This document shows, one piece after another, positions 54,677-63,103 of a stretch of 64,000 bases of DNA. The stretch comes from Alkalicoccobacillus murimartini. Lineage in GTDB: Bacteria > Bacillota > Bacilli > Bacillales > Bacillaceae_D. How positions within the stretch are numbered: position 1 is the first letter of the stretch; the number at the start of each line of letters is the position of its first letter. The stretch spans positions 434,001-498,000 of the forward strand of contig NZ_JAUSUA010000001.1 in assembly GCF_030813245.1 (NCBI RefSeq), in the 5' to 3' direction. The translations under genes were made by a program, and so were the position numbers. Under the pieces are notes generated by a model. That model worked only from the letters and a program-made list of their open reading frames with translations, had not been told where the DNA came from and ran no database searches.

Positions 54677-55639
54677 ATGAAAACAGAAAAAATGAAAACG
54701 CATTCAAAGTTAAATGGATTGTCTCAAAAAAAGAGTTTCTGGACTGTTTTTAAACAACAAAAATATCTATATTTAATGTCCTTACCTTTTGTTGCATGGG
54801 TTTTTGTCTTTAACTATCTCCCATTAGGCGGCTGGGTAATGGCCTTTCAAAACTATCGACCTGGTCTTGGTTTCTTTGAACAGGAATGGGTAGGATTTCA
54901 ACAGTTTATAGAGTTATTTCAGGATGATCGATTCTATCTCGTTCTGAGAAATACCATTGTGATGAGTCTTATGGGATTAACGGTTGGTTTTACCGTACCC
55001 ATTTTCTTTGCAGTTTTATTAAATGAAATTCGAGTGAAAACATTTAAGCGTACAGTACAAACGGTCTCTTATCTACCTCACTTTGTCTCATGGGTTATTG
55101 TAGCGGGAATTGTTACAAAGATGCTTTCAGTTGATGGTGGTGTAGTCAATGATTTGCTAGTTGCTGCAGGTTTGCTTGATCAACCTGTGCAATTTATGAC
55201 TAAGGGAGAATATTTCTGGGTGATTGTTACACTAGCTGATTTGTGGAAAGAAATGGGTTGGAATTCTATTATATTTCTAGCGGCTATTGCAGGAATAGAT
55301 CCTCAGCTCTATGAAGCGGCAAAAGTAGATGGGGCGAGCCGGTTTAGGCAGATATGGCATATTACTTTAACGGGAATTAGGCCAACAATTTTAGTTGTGT
55401 TAATTCTTTCAATCGGGAATCTTATTACAATCGGGTTTGAAAAGCAATTTTTGCTTGGAAATCCTACGGTTGTGAACTTTTCAGAAGTATTAGAACTGTA
55501 CGCGTTGAATTATGGAATAGGCTTAGGAAGATTTTCATATGGTACAGCCATTGGGATCTTTAATTCATTAGTGAGTATTATGCTCTTGTTCTTAGCTAAT
55601 GGAATCTTCAAACGATTCGCGAATCAAAGTGTCATGTAG
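54677..55639 (+). CDS. Saccharide ABC transporter permease (LplB-type)
   Basis: 320 residues with six helices. FNYLPLGGWVMAFQNYRPG at the first helix and EAA loop LYEAAKVDGASRFRQIWHIT (parts) identify the LplB family. Similar in sequence to the permease at 38981, so the two modules are paralogous. GGAGAGAAGAG precedes the ATG. A cre-like sequence lies inside the first codons at 54694-54707. Confidence 0.9.
   Translation: MKTEKMKTHSKLNGLSQKKSFWTVFKQQKYLYLMSLPFVAWVFVFNYLPLGGWVMAFQNYRPGLGFFEQEWVGFQQFIELFQDDRFYLVLRNTIVMSLMGLTVGFTVPIFFAVLLNEIRVKTFKRTVQTVSYLPHFVSWVIVAGIVTKMLSVDGGVVNDLLVAAGLLDQPVQFMTKGEYFWVIVTLADLWKEMGWNSIIFLAAIAGIDPQLYEAAKVDGASRFRQIWHITLTGIRPTILVVLILSIGNLITIGFEKQFLLGNPTVVNFSEVLELYALNYGIGLGRFSYGTAIGIFNSLVSIMLLFLANGIFKRFANQSVM
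54694..54707. promoter_or_regulatory. cre-like sequence inside the start of the permease gene
   Basis: TGAAAACGCATTCA matches the CcpA cre consensus TGWAANCGNTNWCA at 13 of 14 positions and begins 17 nt into the coding sequence. Roadblock-type cre sites within the 5' coding region are known, but chance is possible. Confidence 0.4.
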
Positions 55640-55655
55640 AAGGGAGGGTGAACCT

Positions 55656-56570
55656 ATGAAAAAGCTATTTGCAAGTAATAGAACAACGGTTAACGATCGA
55701 TTGTTTGACATCTTTAACTATACATTTTTAACGATCGTGTTTGTGGTTACACTGTATCCATTCCTTAATGTGCTGGCTATTTCATTAAATGATTCCACAG
55801 ATACGGTTCGAGGCGGTATTCATATTTGGCCGAGGGCTTTTACTCTTGAAAATTACAAAACAATCTTTGAGTATGACAACCTGGTAACGGGATTAATCAA
55901 TTCAGTGCTCCGTACTGTTATTGGAACGATATTGGGTGTTCTTTCCTCAGCTATGGTAGCGTTTACATTGAGTCGAGCAGATTTTCAAGGTAGAAAGTTT
56001 GTATCGATCTTTATTGTCTTAACTCTCTATTTCTCTGGTGGGTTAATACCAGGTTATATGCTAATGAGAGAATTGAACTTAATTAATACCTTTTGGGTGT
56101 ATATCTTACCCGGCATGGTAAATGCCTTTAACATCATCATTGTAAGGTCGTTTATGGATGGACTTCCATATTCCCTTCAAGAATCAGCAAAGATTGATGG
56201 TGCTAGTGACTTCACGATATTCTGGAGAATCGTTATGCCACTTTGTATGCCGGTTTTAGCTACAATTGCATTATTTGTGGCTGTCGGACAGTGGAATGCT
56301 TGGTTTGATACTTATCTTTATAATAGTTCAAATCCTGCATTAACAACCCTTCAGTATGAATTGATGAAGATTCTACAGAACACAAATATGGGAGCGTCGG
56401 ATCCTAATGCGTTCAGGGGAGTAGCTGGAGAAGAAGCGGCTAAGCAAGTTTCTCCAGAGTCGATAAAAATGGCGATTTCTATGGTCACCATCATCCCTAT
56501 CTTATTAGTTTATCCATTCTTACAAAAGTACTTTGTTCAAGGAATGACATTAGGCGCAGTGAAAAGTTAG
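55656..56570 (+). CDS. Saccharide ABC transporter permease (LplC-type)
   Basis: About 304 residues with six helices. FTLSRADFQGRKF, LYFSGGLIPGYMLMRELNLIN (parts), EAA loop LQESAKIDGASDFTI and C-terminus PFLQKYFVQGMTLGAVKS are family marks. AGGGAGGG about 8 nt before ATG 55656 decides the start; the ATG at 55599 lies inside the previous gene. It begins 16 nt after the upstream stop. Confidence 0.9.
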   Translation: MKKLFASNRTTVNDRLFDIFNYTFLTIVFVVTLYPFLNVLAISLNDSTDTVRGGIHIWPRAFTLENYKTIFEYDNLVTGLINSVLRTVIGTILGVLSSAMVAFTLSRADFQGRKFVSIFIVLTLYFSGGLIPGYMLMRELNLINTFWVYILPGMVNAFNIIIVRSFMDGLPYSLQESAKIDGASDFTIFWRIVMPLCMPVLATIALFVAVGQWNAWFDTYLYNSSNPALTTLQYELMKILQNTNMGASDPNAFRGVAGEEAAKQVSPESIKMAISMVTIIPILLVYPFLQKYFVQGMTLGAVKS

Positions 56571-56595
56571 TACGTTGTTAAAAAGGAGGAATAGG

Positions 56596-58260
56596 ATGAA
56601 CATTTTTTTAAGAAATGGATTGATCTTCACTTCAATTCTTTTAATAGCTGGGGTAACAGGATGTAGCAAAGATTCAGCGAATGTAGAAGATGAGGATCCT
56701 GATGGTGACATTACACTGAGTTTATTTGGTGCAGACATGCACTCTCAGTGGGATAACATGGATAGCCCTGTTAGTCAGATAGTGAAAGAAGAGACAGGGG
56801 TCACGTTAAACGCTGAATTCGATGTGAATGGCGGAGACCAAAAAATATCGTTAATGGCAGCAAGCGGCGATTACCCAGACTTAATCTTACCTAAGGGAAA
56901 CGCTAGCACACTTGTAGATTCTGGAGCATTGCTTGATTTAACAAATTTGATCGATGAACATGCTCCTAATCTAAAAAAAATCTACGGAGATTACTATGAC
57001 CGGTTGAAATGGAGTAATGAGGATGAGTCCATTTATATCCTTGCGACCCCTCCAGTGGATCAAACATATTGGCAGCCAGGTACCGGCTTTATGTTGCAAC
57101 ATGATGTAGTTGAGGAACTTGGCTATCCTGATATTCGAACTGTGCAAGATTTTGAAGATGCAATAAAAGAATATAAGGATAAAAATCCAACAATCGATGG
57201 CCAACCAACGATTGGGTTATCCCTGCTAGCTGATGATTGGAGAATCATGATTTCCACGACAGATCCTGCTGCCTTTGCTACAGGTTCAACAGGAGATGGA
57301 GAGTTTTACGTTGATCCAGAAACCTATGAAGCTAAACTACATTATCGAAGAAGCGAAGAAAAGGACTACTTTCGTTGGTTAAATCACATGAATGATATCG
57401 ATTTGTTAGACCCTGAGAGTTTTGTACAAAAGTATGATCAGTATCTTGCGAAAATATCATCAGGTCGCATTTTAGGGCTGATTGATTCAGATTGGCAAGT
57501 AGGGGAAGCGCAAAGATCACTAAGAGAAGCAGGAATGGAAGGACGGATGCATGGTATGTATCCTGTTACATTAACAGAAGATTTTAAACACCCTAATTTT
57601 CAAGATACCGGCTATCTTGGCGGATGGGGTATCGGAATTTCTGTTGATTGTGAAAACCCTGTTCGTGCCATCAAATTCTTAGATTATCTTGCTTCAGATG
57701 AAGCGCAAATTCTTCAGAACTGGGGGATTGAAGGCGAACATTATACAATAGAAGATGGAAAACGTGTGATAAGCGAAGAAGAAATGGATGAACGTGATAA
57801 TAATGCGAACTACCAAAAACAAACAGGAATCGGTGTTCTGAAAGGGTTTGCACCAGCTTACGGTGATGGAGTTGAAGATTCAACGGGTCAGACTTACACC
57901 ATAGCTAGTCCTGAACAAATTAAAGACTCGTATACGGATAAAGAAAAAGAGGTTCTTGGTGAATATGGAGCTGAATTATGGAAAGATCTATATCCGCAAG
58001 AAGATGAATTTCCAGCTAAGCCATGGGGCGCAGCCTATAATATGGCCGTTCCATCGGGATCTAGTTTAGAACTAACGCTGCAAAGATGTCTGGACATCAT
58101 GAAACGTAAAATTCCAGAAGCAATTTTGGCAGATCCAAATGATTTTGACAAGGTTTGGGATGAGTTTATGACTGAACTCGAAGGAGCAGGCGTTGAAGAG
58201 GCAGAGAAAGAATACACTGAATTAATCAAAAGTAGAGTAGAGCTTTGGGGAGGAAGTTAA
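56596..58260 (+). CDS. Saccharide ABC transporter substrate-binding lipoprotein, copy 1
   Basis: About 554 residues. Lipoprotein signal with lipobox VTGC (C23). The mature part is acidic and of the large LplA/YtcQ solute-binding type: DLILPKGNAS, YWQPGTGFMLQHDVV, LSLLADDWRIMIS, GWGIGISVDCENP. It would capture an oligosaccharide for the two permeases just upstream. AAAGGAGG precedes the ATG at 56596; the TTG at 56575 overlaps it. The next gene encodes a close paralogue (about four-fifths identical by eye). Confidence 0.9.
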   Translation: MNIFLRNGLIFTSILLIAGVTGCSKDSANVEDEDPDGDITLSLFGADMHSQWDNMDSPVSQIVKEETGVTLNAEFDVNGGDQKISLMAASGDYPDLILPKGNASTLVDSGALLDLTNLIDEHAPNLKKIYGDYYDRLKWSNEDESIYILATPPVDQTYWQPGTGFMLQHDVVEELGYPDIRTVQDFEDAIKEYKDKNPTIDGQPTIGLSLLADDWRIMISTTDPAAFATGSTGDGEFYVDPETYEAKLHYRRSEEKDYFRWLNHMNDIDLLDPESFVQKYDQYLAKISSGRILGLIDSDWQVGEAQRSLREAGMEGRMHGMYPVTLTEDFKHPNFQDTGYLGGWGIGISVDCENPVRAIKFLDYLASDEAQILQNWGIEGEHYTIEDGKRVISEEEMDERDNNANYQKQTGIGVLKGFAPAYGDGVEDSTGQTYTIASPEQIKDSYTDKEKEVLGEYGAELWKDLYPQEDEFPAKPWGAAYNMAVPSGSSLELTLQRCLDIMKRKIPEAILADPNDFDKVWDEFMTELEGAGVEEAEKEYTELIKSRVELWGGS

Positions 58261-58314
58261 CGTAACAACCATTACTTTAGCTAAGGTTAAATCTAATAAT
58301 AAGGGGAGAGTTAA

Positions 58315-59979
58315 ATGAACAAACATTGGAGAAAAGGTATGTTTTTATCTTCACTTGTTTTGGTTGGGGGCATTTTGGGGTGTAGCAAAGATACAGCCAA
58401 TCTGGAAGATGAAGATCCAGATGGTGAGATCACATTAAATTTATTCAGTGGTGACATGCACTCGCAATGGGATAATATGGATAGTCCGGTTAGCCAAAAA
58501 GTGAAAGAAGAAACCGGAGTTACAATTAATGGAGAGTTTGATGTAAACGGTGGAGATCAAAAGATTTCACTAATGGCAGCTAGTGGTGATTATCCCGATT
58601 TAATAATGCCAAAAGGTAATGCGGGAACACTTGTTGATGCAGGAGCCTTCCTTGATCTTACAGATTTAATTGAAGAACACGCACCAAACTTAAAGAAAAT
58701 CTACGGTGATTATTTTGACCGTCTTAAATGGAGTAATGATGATGAATCAATTTATATCTTGCCAACATCTGAAGTCGATCACACCTACTGGGAACCAGGA
58801 ACAGGCTTCATGCTACAGCATGCTGTTGTAGAAGAGCTTGGTTATCCTGAGATTAGAACCGTTGATGATTTTGAAAATGCAATTAGAGAATACAAAGAAA
58901 AGAACCCAACCATTGATGGCCAGCCAACAGTTGGATTATCCCTTTTAGCAGATGATTGGAGAATCATGATCTCCACAACAAATCCTGCATTCTTTGCAAC
59001 AGGCGCTCCGGATGATGGAGAATTTTACATTGACCCTGATACCTATGAAGCGCAATTCCATTATCGTCGTGCTGAAGAAAAAGAGTACTTCCGTTGGCTA
59101 AATCATATGAACGACGAAGGATTGTTAGATCCGGAGAGTTTTGTTCAGAAGTACGATCAATACCTGGCGAAAATTTCTTCTGGACGTGTTCTTGGTTTAA
59201 TTGATGCAGATTGGGAAGTAGATGAAGCGCAAAGAGCATTAAGAGAATCTGGCATGCCAGAACGTATGCATGGTATGTATCCAGTTACGCTAACAGAAGA
59301 GTTTAAACATCATAACTTCCAAGATACAGGTTATTTAGGTGGATGGGGCATTGGTATAACTGTGGATTGTGAGAATCCTGTTCGAGCGATTAAATTCTTA
59401 GATTATCTTGCTTCAGAAGAAGGACAAATTCTTCAAAATTGGGGTATCGAAGGTGAACACTATACTTTAGAGGATGGTAAACGAGTTATTAGTGAGGAAC
59501 AAATGGAAGAGCGTAATAATAATGCGAATCATTCTAAACAAACAGGTATTGGTGTACTAAGAGGATTTGCACCTGTTTATGGGAATGGTGTTGAAGATTC
59601 AACGGGTCAAACATTCACTATTGCAAACCCGGATCAAATTAAAGACTCATACACTGATAAAGAAAAAGAAGTGCTAGAAGCATATGATGCAGAGCTTTGG
59701 AAAGATCTTTACCCTCAAGAAGACGAATTCCCAAGTAAGCCTTGGGGTGCAGCGTATAATATGCCTGTTCCAGCAGGGTCAAACCTAGAGTTGGTCATGC
59801 AAAGATGTCTTGATATCATGAAACGGAAAATTCCTGAAGCTATTTTGGCCGATCCAGAAAAATTTGATGCCGTTTGGGATGAATTCCAAGACGAATTATT
59901 AGCAGCGGGTGCCGAAGAAGCAGAGCAAGAATATACAGAGCTTATCAAAGATCGTATCGAATTATGGGGCGAAGAGTAA
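58315..59979 (+). CDS. Saccharide ABC transporter substrate-binding lipoprotein, copy 2
   Basis: 554 residues with lipobox ILGC (C23). Nearly the same as the previous protein along its length, for example KISLMAASGDYPDL and NFQDTGYLGGWGIGI are shared, while the signal peptide and surface positions differ. This is a tandem gene duplication of the binding protein. AAGGGGAGAG upstream supports the ATG. It is the last gene of saccharide module 2, followed by a strong terminator. Different ligands or expression levels for the two copies are possible. Confidence 0.9.
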   Translation: MNKHWRKGMFLSSLVLVGGILGCSKDTANLEDEDPDGEITLNLFSGDMHSQWDNMDSPVSQKVKEETGVTINGEFDVNGGDQKISLMAASGDYPDLIMPKGNAGTLVDAGAFLDLTDLIEEHAPNLKKIYGDYFDRLKWSNDDESIYILPTSEVDHTYWEPGTGFMLQHAVVEELGYPEIRTVDDFENAIREYKEKNPTIDGQPTVGLSLLADDWRIMISTTNPAFFATGAPDDGEFYIDPDTYEAQFHYRRAEEKEYFRWLNHMNDEGLLDPESFVQKYDQYLAKISSGRVLGLIDADWEVDEAQRALRESGMPERMHGMYPVTLTEEFKHHNFQDTGYLGGWGIGITVDCENPVRAIKFLDYLASEEGQILQNWGIEGEHYTLEDGKRVISEEQMEERNNNANHSKQTGIGVLRGFAPVYGNGVEDSTGQTFTIANPDQIKDSYTDKEKEVLEAYDAELWKDLYPQEDEFPSKPWGAAYNMPVPAGSNLELVMQRCLDIMKRKIPEAILADPEKFDAVWDEFQDELLAAGAEEAEQEYTELIKDRIELWGEE

Positions 59980-59987
59980 AACAAATT

Positions 59988-60026
59988 AAAAAAGCCGTGA
60001 GAAGGGAACTTCTCACGGCTTTTTTT
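59988..60026. terminator. Rho-independent terminator of saccharide module 2
   Basis: A-rich stem AAAAAAGCCGTGAGAAG at 59988-60004, GGAA loop, and its complement from 60009 ending in a long T run. The A/T-tracts make it bidirectional, serving the convergent 144-residue protein gene too. Confidence 0.92.
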
Positions 60027-60028
60027 GT

Positions 60029-60463
60029 TCAAAATTTTGATTGAATCGAAACTGAACTCTCATTATTTTCCGAGAACACATTCCAACGGCTTTGAATAAG
60101 ATTGGCTAGTTCAATTCTCTGATCGGATGTCAGCACTAGTTCAGAAATGACAAAATCGGTTTGTTTGTAATCGATATTTTCTAGCTTTTTGTAACGTAGC
60201 TTTAAAAGCTTTTTAACACCATTCATGTGAAGAAATTTAAATTGATAACCTTCTAATAAGGCCTTCTCCCAGGACTCATTTAGGTCTTCAGCTGTTTGGA
60301 TACGATCATTAAAATCCATATTTGGTTCGTTGACGCAGTGCGCTATGGCCTGGAAATCTCTACTTTTGATTAAAGAAATGAGTTCCTGATCTGGCAATCC
60401 ACTTGTTCTACAATTTTCAATTAAAAAGGCAATCGGCATTGAGAGTCGAACTGGAGTACTCAC
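60029..60463 (-). CDS. Unknown protein in GntR/family-5 binding protein operon
   Basis: 144 residues, no signal peptide or membrane helix, probably cytoplasmic. Predicted mostly helical, with basic KLLKLRYKKLE in the middle and a Ser-rich end. No domain is recognised. The start follows the stop of the binding protein gene by only 2 nt, so it is translated from the same message. Its place behind a peptide-type binding protein suggests a role in using the imported compound, but this is only inferred from position. Confidence 0.6.
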   Translation of the reverse strand: MSTPVRLSMPIAFLIENCRTSGLPDQELISLIKSRDFQAIAHCVNEPNMDFNDRIQTAEDLNESWEKALLEGYQFKFLHMNGVKKLLKLRYKKLENIDYKQTDFVISELVLTSDQRIELANLIQSRWNVFSENNESSVSIQSKF

Positions 60464-60465
60464 AA

Positions 60466-62040
60466 TTATTCAGCTACCTTTACATCTTTTAATAACACAA
60501 CGCCAGAAGGTAATGTTTTGACGCCGCTAATTTGGTTAGACACACCTAACAGGTCAACTGGATAATACAAGAAATCAAATGGAACATCATTAGCTACAAT
60601 TTCTTGAGCTTCTTTAAACAATTCTGTTCTCTCTGTTTCGTCTTCTGTTTGAATAGATTGGTCAACTAGTGCATCGAATTCAGGGTTAGCATACGTATAT
60701 CTTAGCTGGTTGCTACTTTGTTTGTTTGAGTGAAGGATCGTAAATAAAGCATTATACCCATCACCAGTCGGACTTGAACGTCCTAATAAATAGAGATCAG
60801 CTTCACCTTGACCTGTATATTCAACAAAAGAAGCAAACTCCATTTGACTGATTTCAACAGTAACGCCAATTTCCTCTAAAGCCTGCTGGATGTATGTTGC
60901 AATATCTACACGTGTACGATCGTCATTAACAGAAAGTTCAAGTGTTAGATCACTTTGACCTGCTTCTTCCAATAAGTCTTTGGCGGCATCTGGATCATAC
61001 GGTAACCCTTCAATATCAGCAAATCCAAAATCGTTGGGTGAAAGAGGACTATTTGCTGCTGTACCAACATTGTTTAAAATGGATTCGACTATAACATCTT
61101 TATCAATAGCCATAGAGATGGCTTGTCTAACACGTACATCATCAAAAGGTTCTTTATTGGTATTAAAACCAAGAAAATTTACATAGGTTGAATCTGTTTC
61201 AAGAACGTCAGCGGCATCACTATTATTAATTTGATCGATACTATTTGGGTTCACTGAGTCGATAATATCAGAAGCCTGTGTTTCTAAATCAGCTACACGA
61301 GTGAGCTCCTCTGGGACGATCTTATAAGTGACCCCTTCAATTTCAGGTACTCCATCCCAATAATCTTCATTTCGTTCTAGCGTAATATCTGAACCAGGGT
61401 TCCATGAAACAAACTTAAATGGTCCTGTACCAATTGGTTTTTCCGCAACAACACTACCAGGATCTGCACCATTTGCTACAGCTTCATTATCTTCTTCAAT
61501 CACCTCAGGACTTAACATGGAGCCACCATATTGAGCTAAGTGAGCTGGTAAGGAAGCAAAAGGTTCACTTAGATGAAAACGAACTGTATAGTCATCTACA
61601 ACTTCGACTTCTTCAATACGATCATACAAATATGCAGTGGGGGAAATCGTCTCCTCAGCTAAACTCCGCTCTAAATTAGCTTTTACTGCATCCGCATTAA
61701 ATTCAGTCCCATCATGGAATGTCACATCTTCACGAAGCTTGAACTCCCAAGTGGTGGGATCAATTGTGTTCCATTCAGTAGCAAGTCCAGGTTCAAGATC
61801 CATGGATTCATTTTGAGTAACTAATCGATCGTATACATTAAAGCCTACCTTCCAGTTCACAACCACATTTTCTGTGTGTGGGTCAAGCTTTTGAATGTCT
61901 GAAGCAAGAGAATACGTAATCGATCGAGCCGGTCCATTAGTAGCTTCAGATTCTTCTGGAGCACCTTCATTTGAATCACTTGCGCAAGCGCCTAATAAAA
62001 GAGTAAGGGTTAATAAAGATGTAGTTAAGTATTTTTTCAA
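60466..62040 (-). CDS. ABC transporter substrate-binding lipoprotein, family 5 (peptide/nickel/glutathione type)
   Basis: About 524 residues. Lipobox LGAC (C19). Family-5 solute-binding marks: YDRLVTQNESMDLEPGLATEW, TFHDGTEFNADAVKANLER and RVRQAISMAIDKD (parts), similar to DppA/GsiB proteins. It would bind a peptide, glutathione or related compound. No permease or ATPase genes are nearby, so it depends on a transporter elsewhere. AAGG 7 nt before a TTG at 62040 decides the start; the ATG at 62073 overlaps the GntR gene. Confidence 0.87.
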   Translation of the reverse strand: MKKYLTTSLLTLTLLLGACASDSNEGAPEESEATNGPARSITYSLASDIQKLDPHTENVVVNWKVGFNVYDRLVTQNESMDLEPGLATEWNTIDPTTWEFKLREDVTFHDGTEFNADAVKANLERSLAEETISPTAYLYDRIEEVEVVDDYTVRFHLSEPFASLPAHLAQYGGSMLSPEVIEEDNEAVANGADPGSVVAEKPIGTGPFKFVSWNPGSDITLERNEDYWDGVPEIEGVTYKIVPEELTRVADLETQASDIIDSVNPNSIDQINNSDAADVLETDSTYVNFLGFNTNKEPFDDVRVRQAISMAIDKDVIVESILNNVGTAANSPLSPNDFGFADIEGLPYDPDAAKDLLEEAGQSDLTLELSVNDDRTRVDIATYIQQALEEIGVTVEISQMEFASFVEYTGQGEADLYLLGRSSPTGDGYNALFTILHSNKQSSNQLRYTYANPEFDALVDQSIQTEDETERTELFKEAQEIVANDVPFDFLYYPVDLLGVSNQISGVKTLPSGVVLLKDVKVAE

Positions 62041-62059
62041 GGGATAGCCTTCTTTCTTG

Positions 62060-62794
62060 TTATGTCTCATCATGGGTGATGGTTTTTAGTGACATTCTCT
62101 TAGCGACAGCGTTAGAGGTGCCATGGATATGTTGGTACATAATGTCTTTAGCTAATGTGGCATCTTTACGTTTAAAGGCATCTATAAGCTGCTTGTGATG
62201 GGTAATTGTACTTGATTTGACTTCATGACTAAATGGCATTAAATCTAATGCAGGATTAATTCTAGTTCGTATTTTTCTCACATCACTTGCGATATATGCG
62301 TTACCTGAAGCTTGACCAATTAATAAGTGGATTTTTACATCAATGGACCTAAATTCTTCGCGAGAAATCGTTTCACTTTGACTTTGATGAAGAAGGAGCT
62401 CTAACTTGTCTAGGTCAGCTGTGGATCGTCGATCAGCCGCAAGTTTGGCCGCTTCTGGTTCGATGATTAATCGAAATTCAAATAGATCTAATAACTCACT
62501 CCACATTGTTTTAATCTTCTCTTTTTTCTGATTGTAAGCATTCTGTGTAACTGGAAGTACAAAGGTTCCACCCTTTGCTCCTAATCGCTTCTCAATCAAT
62601 CCTTTATTTTCAAGCGCTGATAACGCGTCTCTCAGGGTTATTCGACTACAGTTAAACAAGGTTGCTAATTCTCTTTCTGAAGGAAGCTGTTCATTTGATA
62701 AAAACTCTTTTAAGATGATTGCTTCTTCAAGTTGATCCAGAATGAAATCACTCACTTTTTTTGATTGAACCTGTTTAAAACCTTGATCAGAAAT
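62060..62794 (-). CDS. GntR/FadR-family regulator with probable ATT start codon
   Basis: About 244 residues. The winged-helix N-terminus (LPSERELATLFNCSRITLRDAL, in parts) and the FCD ligand-binding domain (FRLIIEPEAAKLAADRR, HLLIGQASGN) are clear. From a GTG at 62755 the protein would lack the usual start of the family. Going upstream in frame, a strong AAAGGAGGG lies 8 nt before an ATT at 62794, and the extra 13 residues give FKQVQSKKVSDFI, the normal FadR-type beginning. No ATG, GTG or TTG occurs between the upstream stop (62812-62810) and 62755. It heads the operon with the family-5 binding protein. Confidence 0.85.
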   Translation of the reverse strand: MSDQGFKQVQSKKVSDFILDQLEEAIILKEFLSNEQLPSERELATLFNCSRITLRDALSALENKGLIEKRLGAKGGTFVLPVTQNAYNQKKEKIKTMWSELLDLFEFRLIIEPEAAKLAADRRSTADLDKLELLLHQSQSETISREEFRSIDVKIHLLIGQASGNAYIASDVRKIRTRINPALDLMPFSHEVKSSTITHHKQLIDAFKRKDATLAKDIMYQHIHGTSNAVAKRMSLKTITHDET

Positions 62795-62816
62795 AAAGAA
62801 AACCCTCCTTTAAGCG

Positions 62817-62859
62817 TTTAAGGTCTAAACCTTAAACCATTTAGTCTAAAAAAAGTCAA
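62817..62859 (-). promoter_or_regulatory. GntR promoter with overlapping 20-bp operator
   Basis: TTTAAGGT-ctaa-ACCTTAAA at 62817-62836 is a perfect 8-bp inverted repeat. On the minus strand a -35 TTGACT (62859-62854) and a 17-nt spacer place the -10 (TTTAAG, 62836-62831) inside the palindrome. Repressor binding here would block its own transcription; typical of autoregulated FadR-type repressors. Confidence 0.6.
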
Positions 62860-63103
62860 CAATCCCCACCGAATTACATGGGTTTCGATAAATTGAATCC
62901 TAGCATAGTCCTATTAGGCTGTCAATATAATGAACTGGGTCATGACTGAGTAAATAAAATAAATCATTTGTAATTATCTTAGATCATAAAAAAATTCACC
63001 TGAAATCATGATTTATTGATTAATTTTTACTATAATAGATACATGACTTTGGATAATACATCCATTATGTAGTGAGTATGGAGCAGTAAGAAAGGAGTTA
63101 CCT
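62837..63103. other. Divergent intergenic region
   Basis: Lies between the divergent GntR and diguanylate cyclase genes. Besides the GntR -35 box it shows a TATAAT at 63031-63036 that could serve the plus-strand gene, without a good -35. I see no gene or RNA. Confidence 0.45.

Noticed and set aside
62805-62820. cre site upstream of the GntR gene (AAACGCTT core)
   Set aside because: Only about 10 of 14 consensus positions match, and the stretch is explained by the ribosome binding site and operator.
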